Assembly: GCA_024641625.1 (NCBI GenBank)
Contig: JAHECQ010000008.1
Location: 1 to 25,957, forward strand
Origin: Acidimicrobiales bacterium
GTDB lineage: Bacteria; Actinomycetota; Acidimicrobiia; Acidimicrobiales; SZUA-35
Direction: 5' to 3'
DNA: 25,957 bases
Shown: piece by piece, positions 11,038-17,864 of the stretch
Layout of the letters: each line of letters begins with the position of its first letter
Numbering within the stretch: position 1 is the stretch's first letter
Made by a program: the position numbers and the translations under genes
The notes under the pieces: generated by a model
Seen by the model: the letters and a program-made list of their open reading frames with translations, nothing else
What the model was told of the DNA's origin: nothing
Database searches by the model: none

Positions 11038-12564
11038 ATGTCATCCGACCCTGCGACCTCCGAACCTGCGCCATCTCCTCCTGCGCCGTTGGAGCCCGCG
11101 TCCTCCGGCTCCGATGACGTGACCTGGTGCTCGGCCATCGAGCTCGCCGACCTCATCGCTCGTCGACACCTCTCGGCGGTCGAAGCCCTCGATGCCCACC
11201 TCGCTGCGGTTGCATCACGCAATCCTCCGCTGAACGTGGTCGTGACCCTCGATGCCGAGCGCGCTCGGGCCGAAGCAAGGTCGATCGACACTGCGTTGGC
11301 GCGAGGCGAGGAGTTGGGACCCTTGGCCGGCGTGCCGATGACGGTCAAGGACTCGTTGATGCGCGAGGGTGTGCGAACCACCTCCGGGGCTCCCGAACTG
11401 GCCGAGTACATCGCGACCCACGACGCTGCCCCGGTGGCCAACGTGCGAGCGGCCGGTGCAGTGGTGTTCGGCAAGACCAACCTGCCGCTCTACGCCGGTG
11501 ATGTGCAGAGCTACAACGAGATCTTCGGAACCTCCAACAACCCATGGGATCTCAGTCGCAGCGTCGGAGGGTCCTCGGGCGGTTCGGCAGGAGCCCTCGC
11601 CGCCGGACTCACGCCTCTCGAAATCGGCAGTGACATCGCCGGATCGATTCGCAATCCGGCCGCCATGTGCGGTGTGGTCGGCCACAAGCCGAGCTACGGC
11701 ATCGTCTCGGCCAAGGGCCAGATCCCCGGCCCGCCCGGGACGCTCACCCAGGCTGACATCGCGGTGTGCGGCCCCATGGCGCGTACCGTCGCCGATTGCC
11801 GTCTCATGCTCGAGGTACTGGCCGGCGCCGATGACTGGCACGACATCGCATGGCGGTTGTCGCTGCCTGCAGCACGGACCCACGATCCGACCGAGCTTCG
11901 GGTGGCGGTCATGGCCACCGATCCGTATTGTCCCGTCGATCCCGAGATCGAAGCGGCCATCATCGAAGTGGCGATGTCGCTCGAGTCTGCCGGCGCCACG
12001 GTCGATGCCGAGGCTCGCCCCGCGGATTTCGACTTCGCCAAGGCCGATGCCACCTTCACCCAGCTGTTGGGCGGAGCCTTGGCCGGGGGCTGGAGCCCGA
12101 GCGAGATCGAGGAGATGGCTGCGCAGGTCGGGCAAGGCCGGCACCTGGTAGGCGACCTGGGCGTCGCCGGGGCGCCCGCCAGGCATCGGGCGTGGCTGTC
12201 GGCCAATGAGCGTCGCATGCAGATGAGAAAGCGCTGGCTCGAATTCTTCGGCGATTGGGATGTCCTGCTCGCCCCGGTTGCCCCCACGGTGGCGATCCCC
12301 CATGATCATTCGCCGAACCAATCCGAACGCACCATCGATGTCGCAGGCGAGACGCGCCCCTACAACGACCTGATGCGATGGATGGGACTCTTCGGGGTCG
12401 CGTATCTGCCTTCGACCGCGGTGCCGATCGGCCTTCATGCTTCAGGGCTTCCGATGGCGCTCCAGGTCGTCGGGCCGTTCCTCGAGGATCACACCTGTCT
12501 CGCCGTGGCCGAAATGATCGAAACCATCACCGGCGGTACCCAACGTCCCCTGGTGTACCGATGA
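11038..12564 (+). CDS. Amidase signature family hydrolase
   Basis: A 508-residue amidase of the Ser-cisSer-Lys type that hydrolyses a carboxamide. The triad is complete and correctly spaced: Lys104 in GVPMTVKDS, Ser179 in SVGGSSGGSAGA and Ser203 in GSDIAGSIRNP. The Lys-Ser (75) and Ser-Ser (24) distances equal those of fatty acid amide hydrolase. The first 30 residues are Pro/Ser/Ala-rich and look disordered. It is not a GatA for tRNA amidation on the evidence here, since no gatB or gatC is adjacent; the substrate is unknown. Its stop overlaps the start of the following HAD phosphatase gene as ATGA. Confidence 0.93.
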   Translation: MSSDPATSEPAPSPPAPLEPASSGSDDVTWCSAIELADLIARRHLSAVEALDAHLAAVASRNPPLNVVVTLDAERARAEARSIDTALARGEELGPLAGVPMTVKDSLMREGVRTTSGAPELAEYIATHDAAPVANVRAAGAVVFGKTNLPLYAGDVQSYNEIFGTSNNPWDLSRSVGGSSGGSAGALAAGLTPLEIGSDIAGSIRNPAAMCGVVGHKPSYGIVSAKGQIPGPPGTLTQADIAVCGPMARTVADCRLMLEVLAGADDWHDIAWRLSLPAARTHDPTELRVAVMATDPYCPVDPEIEAAIIEVAMSLESAGATVDAEARPADFDFAKADATFTQLLGGALAGGWSPSEIEEMAAQVGQGRHLVGDLGVAGAPARHRAWLSANERRMQMRKRWLEFFGDWDVLLAPVAPTVAIPHDHSPNQSERTIDVAGETRPYNDLMRWMGLFGVAYLPSTAVPIGLHASGLPMALQVVGPFLEDHTCLAVAEMIETITGGTQRPLVYR

Positions 12565-13409
12565 CCGCCGCCGATCGCCTCACCGGCCCATTGCCCGGCC
12601 TGTTGGCCAGCGACCTCGACGGGACGTTGCTGAGCGCAACGAGCAAGGTGTCGGATCGAACGACCGCAGCGCTTCGGGCAGCCAGAGCAGCCGGGGTCGA
12701 GGTCGTCGCCGCAACGGGGCGAAGCCACCGTACGGCAGAGCCGCTCCTCACTCCAACGGGTGCCATCCGTTGGGCCATCTGCTCCAACGGAGCGACCCTT
12801 TTCGATCTTCAACGACACGAAGTCGTCTCGCACAACTTCCTGCAGGCAACGGTGGCTCGATCGGTCGCCGCTCTGGCCGATGCGCTGCCCGGAGCCGGAT
12901 TCGCCTGGGAGACACCAGATGGGCTCTTTCGCGACCCAACCATGGCGACCATCATCGAGGCCAGGTACGGCTCCGATCCCTGGGCGAGTCGCAGCGAACC
13001 TCCCCTTCTCGAATCGACCGATCACCTCATCAAGGTACTTCTCGGGCACGCGGCCTACGACCTCGATGAGTTGCTTGCCGCTGTCGCTCCCCTGCTCGAT
13101 CCGAGCCTCGAGGTGTCCTCGTCGGGGGCGGCATTCATCGAGATCACCGCGTCGGGCTCGGAGAAGGGACAGGCATTGGCCCGACTGTGCGAGGAGCTCG
13201 CCGTTGAGCAGGCCGAGGCGCTGGCCTTCGGCGACCAGATCAACGACTTGGGCATGCTGCAATGGGTGCGTCAAGGTTACGCGATGGCCAACGCCCACCC
13301 CGAGGTGCTGGCCGTGACGCCACACCGAGCTCCCCACCACGACGACGATGGTGTCGCTCAAGTCATCGAGACACTGCTGCCCCAACCAGTGCCGGCCCAG
13401 CAGGACTGA
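12561..13409 (+). CDS. HAD-superfamily phosphatase, Cof type
   Basis: A 282-residue HAD hydrolase of the Cof/IIB subclass, usually active on sugar phosphates or phosphorylated cofactors. Motif I is ASDLDGTLL with Asp18 as nucleophile and Asp20 as acid/base; ATGRSHRT is motif II; EKGQALARL gives the motif III lysine; FGDQINDLGML is motif IV, binding Mg2+. The cap domain lies between motifs II and III. The ATG overlaps the amidase stop (ATGA), so the two are one translational unit. The last residues are Pro/Gln-rich. The specific substrate is not predictable. Confidence 0.92.
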   Translation: MTAADRLTGPLPGLLASDLDGTLLSATSKVSDRTTAALRAARAAGVEVVAATGRSHRTAEPLLTPTGAIRWAICSNGATLFDLQRHEVVSHNFLQATVARSVAALADALPGAGFAWETPDGLFRDPTMATIIEARYGSDPWASRSEPPLLESTDHLIKVLLGHAAYDLDELLAAVAPLLDPSLEVSSSGAAFIEITASGSEKGQALARLCEELAVEQAEALAFGDQINDLGMLQWVRQGYAMANAHPEVLAVTPHRAPHHDDDGVAQVIETLLPQPVPAQQD

Positions 13410-13427
13410 GCCGGTCAGGGTTCTCGA

Positions 13428-13868
13428 TCAGGCGGCGTCGGCGGTTTGCTTGTCGAGCGCGCTGAGGATGCGACCGACGAACTCGGTGACCCCGGCTTCC
13501 ATCTTCTTGCGATGGATGGCGTAGCCGCCGATGGTGTCACCGCCTCGCATGCGGACAATGCGCTCGAGCTTGGGCAAGGTCTTGCCGTGCTTGACGGCGT
13601 AGGTGCAATACACCGCCGCGAGCTTGCCATCGATCACCGGCATCTTCCGAAGACGCCAGTCGCGACCGGGCTTCTGGCCGGCGAACACCAGTCCGTCGGT
13701 CCACGAGCCGACCACGACCAACTCCGCGGCCGACAGCGCCGGCAGATTGACCTCGGTGATCGAGCAGGCAACCGCCTCGACTCCGTACCGGGTCAGTTCC
13801 TCGGCAATCATCTCGCCCGCCTTCGCGGTGGTGCCGGTGAGACTCTCATAGATGACGACGGCCTTCAT
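13428..13868 (-). CDS. Flavodoxin-like protein
   Basis: A 146-residue protein of the flavodoxin fold, expected to bind FMN and shuttle electrons or act as a small oxidoreductase. The N-terminal MKAVVIYESLTGTTAKAG contains the classic S/T-x-T-G-x-T phosphate loop right after strand 1. A second flavin-contact region is VVVGSWTDGLVF. The C-terminal part is basic (KLERIVRMRGG, HRKKME). The ATG at 13868 is preceded at 7 nt by TAGGCT, fitting a leaderless mRNA. It is divergent from the RNA methyltransferase gene with only 39 bp between them. A specific partner is not evident. Confidence 0.88.
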   Translation of the reverse strand: MKAVVIYESLTGTTAKAGEMIAEELTRYGVEAVACSITEVNLPALSAAELVVVGSWTDGLVFAGQKPGRDWRLRKMPVIDGKLAAVYCTYAVKHGKTLPKLERIVRMRGGDTIGGYAIHRKKMEAGVTEFVGRILSALDKQTADAA

Positions 13869-13875
13869 GGGCGAC

Positions 13876-13881
13876 AGCCTA
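13876..13881 (-). promoter_or_regulatory. Candidate -10 (TAGGCT) for leaderless flavodoxin mRNA
   Basis: The minus strand reads TAGGCT, 7 nt, then the ATG at 13868. No ribosome-binding sequence is present. It lies 10 bp from the oppositely oriented element of the RNA methyltransferase gene. Confidence 0.5.
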
Positions 13882-13891
13882 TCCGATGACC

Positions 13892-13897
13892 TAGCCT
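13892..13897 (+). promoter_or_regulatory. Candidate -10 (TAGCCT) for the TrmH-like gene
   Basis: TAGCCT lies 10 nt before the GTG at 13908, so transcription would start within a few bases of the start codon. The divergent flavodoxin element is 10 bp away, which implies overlapping promoters. Confidence 0.4.
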
Positions 13898-13907
13898 TGG
13901 TCTGGTT

Positions 13908-14741
13908 GTGCGAATCGAGATCACCGACCCCGACGATCCGAGAATCGCTGTGTTCGTCGGACTTCGCGACCACGTGTTGCGTCAACAACGAGAACAACCG
14001 GGCGGCGATGTCGCCTCCTACTTCATCGCCGAGGGTGACATCGTCATCGAGCGGGCGCTGCGCGCCGGCTATCGCCTGGCGTCGATCCTGATCGACGGCA
14101 AGCGGACCAAGCCCCTTCCCGAGCCGACCGACATCGGTGACCTACCGGTGTTCGCCTGTGCGCCCAACGTCCTCCAGCGGGTGACGGGATATCACCTCCA
14201 CCGAGGTGCACTGGCGTGTTTCCACCGTCGCGCCGTTCCGAGCCCCGAAGTCGTGCTCGACGCATCGCCGACCACGGTGCTCGTCTGTGAGGGCATCAAC
14301 AACCCGACCAACATGGGCGTGATCCTGCGCTGCGCGGTCGCTCTGGGTGTCGAAGCCTTCTTCCTCGATCCGACCTGTTGCGATCCGCTCTACCGACGCT
14401 CAGGCCGAGTATCGATGGGCGAAGCCTTCGCGCTCCCCTACGCCCGCCTCGGCCAGTTCCCCGACGGGCTCGACGTGCTCGTCGAGCGGAAGTTCCGACT
14501 CCTCGCTCTCACACCTGCCTCCGACGCCCTCGACCTCGGTGACCTCGTGCTCGATCCCGAAGAGCCCGTCGCCATCGTGCTCGGTGCCGAGGGCCCGGGC
14601 CTCGCGGCCCGCACGCTCGAGCGCGTCGAACAGCGAGTACGAATTCCGATGTCGGGGGCGGTCGACAGCATCAACGTCGGGTCGGCTGCCGCGGTCGCCT
14701 TCTGGGCCGTCCAGGAAGCTCGACGGAGTCGCCGGCGCTGA
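13908..14741 (+). CDS. TrmH/SpoU family RNA 2'-O-methyltransferase
   Basis: A 277-residue SPOUT methyltransferase that transfers a methyl group from S-adenosylmethionine to a ribose 2'-OH of tRNA or rRNA. The three family motifs are clear: INNPTNMGVILRCAVALG (motif 1), VLGAEGPGLAARTLE (motif 2) and RIPMSGAVDSINVGSAAAVAFW (motif 3, the knot that binds the cofactor). The N-terminal part (about 1-110) looks like the SpoU substrate-binding domain (YFIAEGDIVIERAL). The GTG start at 13908 is preceded by TAGCCT, with no Shine-Dalgarno. The last 342 bp are overlapped antisense by the frame of the next gene. The RNA target is unknown. Confidence 0.93.
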   Translation: MRIEITDPDDPRIAVFVGLRDHVLRQQREQPGGDVASYFIAEGDIVIERALRAGYRLASILIDGKRTKPLPEPTDIGDLPVFACAPNVLQRVTGYHLHRGALACFHRRAVPSPEVVLDASPTTVLVCEGINNPTNMGVILRCAVALGVEAFFLDPTCCDPLYRRSGRVSMGEAFALPYARLGQFPDGLDVLVERKFRLLALTPASDALDLGDLVLDPEEPVAIVLGAEGPGLAARTLERVEQRVRIPMSGAVDSINVGSAAAVAFWAVQEARRSRRR

Positions 14742-15476
14742 TCGCCGTTCGATCCGCTCATGGTTGCCATCGGCCGAGGGGCTGGCGTTGGCCGCGGCCA
14801 CCAGCGCAGCCATCGCGGCGTGGAGGTCATCGACGTGATCGAGACGAACGGGAAAGCCGACCCTGGTCAGACGGGTTCCCGCCGGTTCGCTGAAATTGAC
14901 CACCAGCCCGTACCGGTCGACATGGACCAGCTCGGCCCGGCTGGCGAGCCAATGACCGGCCAGCCCCCGGACCATCAGCAGCAGGTCATCGTCGAGCCGC
15001 TCGGTCAGTTCGACCACCAGGCGCGGTGCGTGGGCCCCCAGCGGGTCGGGCTCGGCACCGGCGATGTCCTCGGGTCTCAGCCAACGCTCGGTCCCGGTGT
15101 CGTCGGTCCACCTCGCTCGCGTGACCTCCAGCCGCATCCAGGAGAAGTCGAGTGACTCTACCTGAACCTCGAGATGGGGATGACGCGCCAGGAATTCGGG
15201 CTGCATGGCGATCTGCTGCAGCCCCGGGACCGGCCGGAAGTCTCCCTGGAGCAGAAGCCGTTCACCGATCGAGATGGCTCCCCGTTGATCCTGTCGGCCG
15301 CGTTGGATATGGGTCGACAGATTGGACAGCACCGTCACCGGGGCACCGGCGCCGTCGTCGATGATCGGCACCGGGGCGACCACCGGTCGCCCATCGACGT
15401 CGATCGTCGCGAGGTGACCCACGGGGGAATGGGTGAGGGTGGTTCGGGCTCGCTCGGCCCAGCTCGGTTCCGACAT
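14400..15476 (-). CDS. HugZ/pyridoxamine-oxidase-like FMN-binding protein with anomalous C-terminal tail
   Basis: The first 245 or so residues look like a PNPOx-fold protein with a DUF2470/HugZ-type C-terminal domain: TLTHSPVGHLATIDVDGRPVVAP (split-barrel start), VLSNLSTHIQRGRQDQRGAISI, and then ELVHVDRYGLVVNFSEPAG with VRLDHVDDLHAAMAALVAAA (DUF2470-like). Relatives bind FMN or haem and some degrade haem; the function here is not proven. The frame does not stop where that domain ends (near 14740). It continues about 110 residues antisense through motifs 2 and 3 of the methyltransferase gene, ending at 14400. The tail has no domain look. Loss of the stop codon, a sequencing error, or a real overprinted tail are all possible. 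Confidence 0.72.
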   Translation of the reverse strand: MSEPSWAERARTTLTHSPVGHLATIDVDGRPVVAPVPIIDDGAGAPVTVLSNLSTHIQRGRQDQRGAISIGERLLLQGDFRPVPGLQQIAMQPEFLARHPHLEVQVESLDFSWMRLEVTRARWTDDTGTERWLRPEDIAGAEPDPLGAHAPRLVVELTERLDDDLLLMVRGLAGHWLASRAELVHVDRYGLVVNFSEPAGTRLTRVGFPVRLDHVDDLHAAMAALVAAANASPSADGNHERIERRSAPATPSSFLDGPEGDRGSRPDVDAVDRPRHRNSYSLFDALERAGREARALGTEHDGDGLFGIEHEVTEVEGVGGRCESEESELPLDEHVEPVGELAEAGVGEREGFAHRYSA

Positions 15477-15552
15477 GCACCAAGGTCATCGACCTCCACG
15501 AGCCAAGGCTTGAGTCCGAACCCGGACCCGATGCTCTCGAGCACGCGACCCT

Positions 15553-15558
15553 TACCCT
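15553..15558 (+). promoter_or_regulatory. Candidate -10 (TACCCT) for leaderless acyl-CoA ligase mRNA
   Basis: TACCCT, 7 nt, then the ATG at 15566; no Shine-Dalgarno. It lies in the 89-bp gap between divergent genes. Confidence 0.5.
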
Positions 15559-15565
15559 TGCAGCC

Positions 15566-17185
15566 ATGACCGACCTGATCACCCCATCGACGATGCAAGA
15601 CTTCCCGCTGACCATCCAGCACCTCTTCGGTCACGGTCGCACGGTGCATGCCGATTCTCGGGTCGTCACCTACACCGGTGAGACAATCCGCGAAGCTACC
15701 TTCGCGCAGGTCGCCGAGCGGGCCGATCGTCTCGCCGGCGCGCTCGCGCGACTGGGCATCCGGCCGGGCGATCGCGTCGGCACGTTCCTGTGGAACAACC
15801 AGGAGCACATGGAGGCCTATCTCGCCATCCCGTGCATGGGTGCGGTGCTGCACACACTGAACATCCGGCTCTTTCCCGAGCAGCTCGCCTACGTCATCAA
15901 TCATGGGCACGACCGTGTGCTGTTGGTCGATGCGTCGATCGCGCCGCTGCTCGCCCGGGTCCGCGACCAGTTGACCACGGTCGAACACATCATCGTCGTC
16001 GGCGAGGGCGACACCTCGGGACTGGGCGACATCCTCGACTACGAATCGTTGCTCGCGGCCGAGTCCGAGGGCTTCGACTACCCGGAGATCAACGAGCGCG
16101 AGGCGGCTGCGATGTGCTTCACCTCGGGCACCACGGGGCATCCCAAGGGCGTGGCCTACTCGCACCGTTCGATCTGGCTCCACTCCGCCTCGACCACCTC
16201 GGCGCAGACGATCGCCATCAACCAGGGCGACCGCCTCTTGGTCATCGTACCGATGTTCCACGTCATGGCCTGGGGCATGCCGTACGCCGGATGGTGGACC
16301 GGTGCCGATCTGATCATGCCTGCGCAGTTCCTCCAGGCGGCGCCGCTGGCCGACCTCATCGCCCGGACGAAGCCGACCTTCACCGGCGCGGTACCCACGA
16401 TCCTCAACGACATCCTCCACAATGCCGCTGACGCCGACCTGTCATCGCTGCGCGAGATCGTCTGCGGCGGCTCCGCTGTCCCCCGGTCGCTCATGGTGGC
16501 CTTCGACCAGACCTTCGGCGTCCGGGTCACCCAAGCCTGGGGAATGACCGAGACCAGCCCCCTGGCGGCCATCGCCTCCGTGCCTCGTGGTACGGCACCC
16601 GAGGACGAACTCGATTGGCGGGCTCGCACCGGACGCGTGCTCCCCGGGGTCGAGATCAGGATCTGCGACGATGCCGGCGCCGTGCTGCCCTGGGACGGGC
16701 AGGCCCAAGGCGAGATCGAAATCCGTGGCCCGTGGATCACCGCCTCCTACTACCTCGACGACGCTCCGGAGAAGTTCCATGACGGTTGGCTGCGCACGGG
16801 TGACGTCGGGTCGATCGAGCCCAACGGTTTCCTGCAGATCTCCGACCGAGCCAAAGATGTCATCAAGTCGGGCGGCGAGTGGATCAGCTCGGTCGACCTC
16901 GAGAACGAGCTCATGGGTCATCCTGCGGTCCGGGAAGCGGCCGTCGTCGGTGTCCCCGACGAGAAGTGGGACGAGCGTCCCATGGCGTGCATCGTCGCCG
17001 CCGAAGGCACCGACCCCGATCCCGCCGAGCTCCGCGACTACCTGGCCGGGCGCGTTGCGAAGTGGTGGCTCCCCGAGCGCTGGACCTTCGTCGACGAAGT
17101 CCCCAAGACCTCCGTCGGCAAGTTCGACAAGAAGGTCCTGCGCGCCCGCTATGCCGCCGACGAGCTCACCGTGGTCGAGATCTGA
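15566..17185 (+). CDS. Acyl-CoA synthetase (AMP-binding, fatty-acid/DmdB-like ligase)
   Basis: A 539-residue member of the adenylate-forming superfamily that activates a carboxylic acid as acyl-AMP and then as acyl-CoA. The core motifs are in order: CFTSGTTGHPKGVAYSH (ATP loop, about 185-201), QAWGMTETSP, GWLRTGD, DRAKDVIKSGGEWIS (hinge) and PKTSVGKFDKK with the catalytic Lys519. The N-terminal DFPLTIQHLFGHG is typical of medium/long-chain and methylmercaptopropionate ligases of the FadD/DmdB group; the exact acid cannot be read. Start: ATG at 15566, leaderless arrangement. The downstream unknown gene begins at or just after its stop. Confidence 0.93.
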   Translation: MTDLITPSTMQDFPLTIQHLFGHGRTVHADSRVVTYTGETIREATFAQVAERADRLAGALARLGIRPGDRVGTFLWNNQEHMEAYLAIPCMGAVLHTLNIRLFPEQLAYVINHGHDRVLLVDASIAPLLARVRDQLTTVEHIIVVGEGDTSGLGDILDYESLLAAESEGFDYPEINEREAAAMCFTSGTTGHPKGVAYSHRSIWLHSASTTSAQTIAINQGDRLLVIVPMFHVMAWGMPYAGWWTGADLIMPAQFLQAAPLADLIARTKPTFTGAVPTILNDILHNAADADLSSLREIVCGGSAVPRSLMVAFDQTFGVRVTQAWGMTETSPLAAIASVPRGTAPEDELDWRARTGRVLPGVEIRICDDAGAVLPWDGQAQGEIEIRGPWITASYYLDDAPEKFHDGWLRTGDVGSIEPNGFLQISDRAKDVIKSGGEWISSVDLENELMGHPAVREAAVVGVPDEKWDERPMACIVAAEGTDPDPAELRDYLAGRVAKWWLPERWTFVDEVPKTSVGKFDKKVLRARYAADELTVVEI

Positions 17186-17247
17186 CCACCGAGGAGACGT
17201 CCGCCCGCCGCATCAATGCGGCTGCCCGCCTCTTGCAGGGCGAGCCC

Positions 17248-17748
17248 GTGGACTCCGTGCGCATCCTCGAGCGTCTGAGCGCCGACGAGCTCGCCAACCT
17301 GGCCGAGGTCATCCATCAGATCCAGAGCGCCCGAGCCATTGCCGCCGGAGATCACGACGCCATCATTGCCGAGGCGTTCGAACAAGCCTTCGGGGGCGAC
17401 GGACTCGGAGCACCGCCGTGGATTCAGGGTTCGGTGATCGTGTGCCCCGGGGGCATCGTGTCCAAGAGCCGAAGCAGCCACCGGTGCCGATTCGTGAGCA
17501 TCAACGACACCTGGGTGTGGGATGCGCCTGAACTGATCCGGGAGGACAAGCGGTCGCTTCCGGGCACCGACGATGGTTTTCGGGCGGTCGCACTCGTCCC
17601 GATCCTGTCAGGCATGAGCCTCGACGTGGTCAGCGGTCGGGCTCGTGGCGGCATGCACCAGGTCGATCGGGTTGTCTCGCTCCAGGTGAAACGAGGCCGG
17701 CTGGTGGAGGTGGCGCAGCGCACCATCGCTCCCGCCGGCATGAAGTAG
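17248..17748 (+). CDS. Unknown protein downstream of the acyl-CoA ligase
   Basis: I do not recognise this protein. With the GTG at 17248 (AGGG 8 nt upstream) it is 166 residues. An alternative is the non-standard CTG at 17182, which overlaps the ligase stop as CTGA and would add 22 residues that read like normal helical protein (ARRINAAARLLQG); a TTG at 17233 is also possible. Residues to about 50 look helical. Then comes a beta-rich region: PPWIQGSVIVCPGGIVSKS, CRFVSINDTWVWDAPE, and RGGMHQVDRVVSLQVKRGRLVEVAQRTI. There is no signal peptide or membrane segment. It is probably co-transcribed with the ligase. The stop codon lies inside a short tandem duplication. Confidence 0.7.
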   Translation: MDSVRILERLSADELANLAEVIHQIQSARAIAAGDHDAIIAEAFEQAFGGDGLGAPPWIQGSVIVCPGGIVSKSRSSHRCRFVSINDTWVWDAPELIREDKRSLPGTDDGFRAVALVPILSGMSLDVVSGRARGGMHQVDRVVSLQVKRGRLVEVAQRTIAPAGMK

Positions 17749-17770
17749 GGCCACAAGAAGTGGGCCACAA
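17742..17770 (+). repeat. Imperfect 15/14-bp tandem duplication across a stop codon
   Basis: GAAGTAGGGCCACAA (17742-17756) is followed directly by GAAGTGGGCCACAA (17757-17770), which differs by one missing base. The first copy contains the TAG stop of the unknown gene. It resembles the 28-bp array at 9361 only in that both begin at a gene's 3' end; the sequences differ. Confidence 0.7.
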
Positions 17771-17782
17771 TCAGCCAACTGC

Positions 17783-17818
17783 GTGCAGCATCACCCCTCC
17801 CAGCGGCACGAGCTGCAC
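17783..17818. other. Inverted repeat between convergent genes
   Basis: GTGCAGC (17783-17789) and GCTGCAC (17812-17818) form a 7-bp stem with a 22-nt loop. There is no T-run, so it is weak as an intrinsic terminator. The rest of the 116-bp gap (17749-17864) shows nothing else convincing. Confidence 0.35.
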
Positions 17819-17864
17819 CCAGTTCACGAAAGAGCGGGCAAGCTCGGCGTGGGCATCAGGACCG

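Noticed and set aside
11038..12564. GatA subunit of Asp/Glu-tRNA amidotransferase
   Set aside because: The amidase triad is present, but there is no gatB or gatC nearby and the partner gene is a HAD phosphatase.
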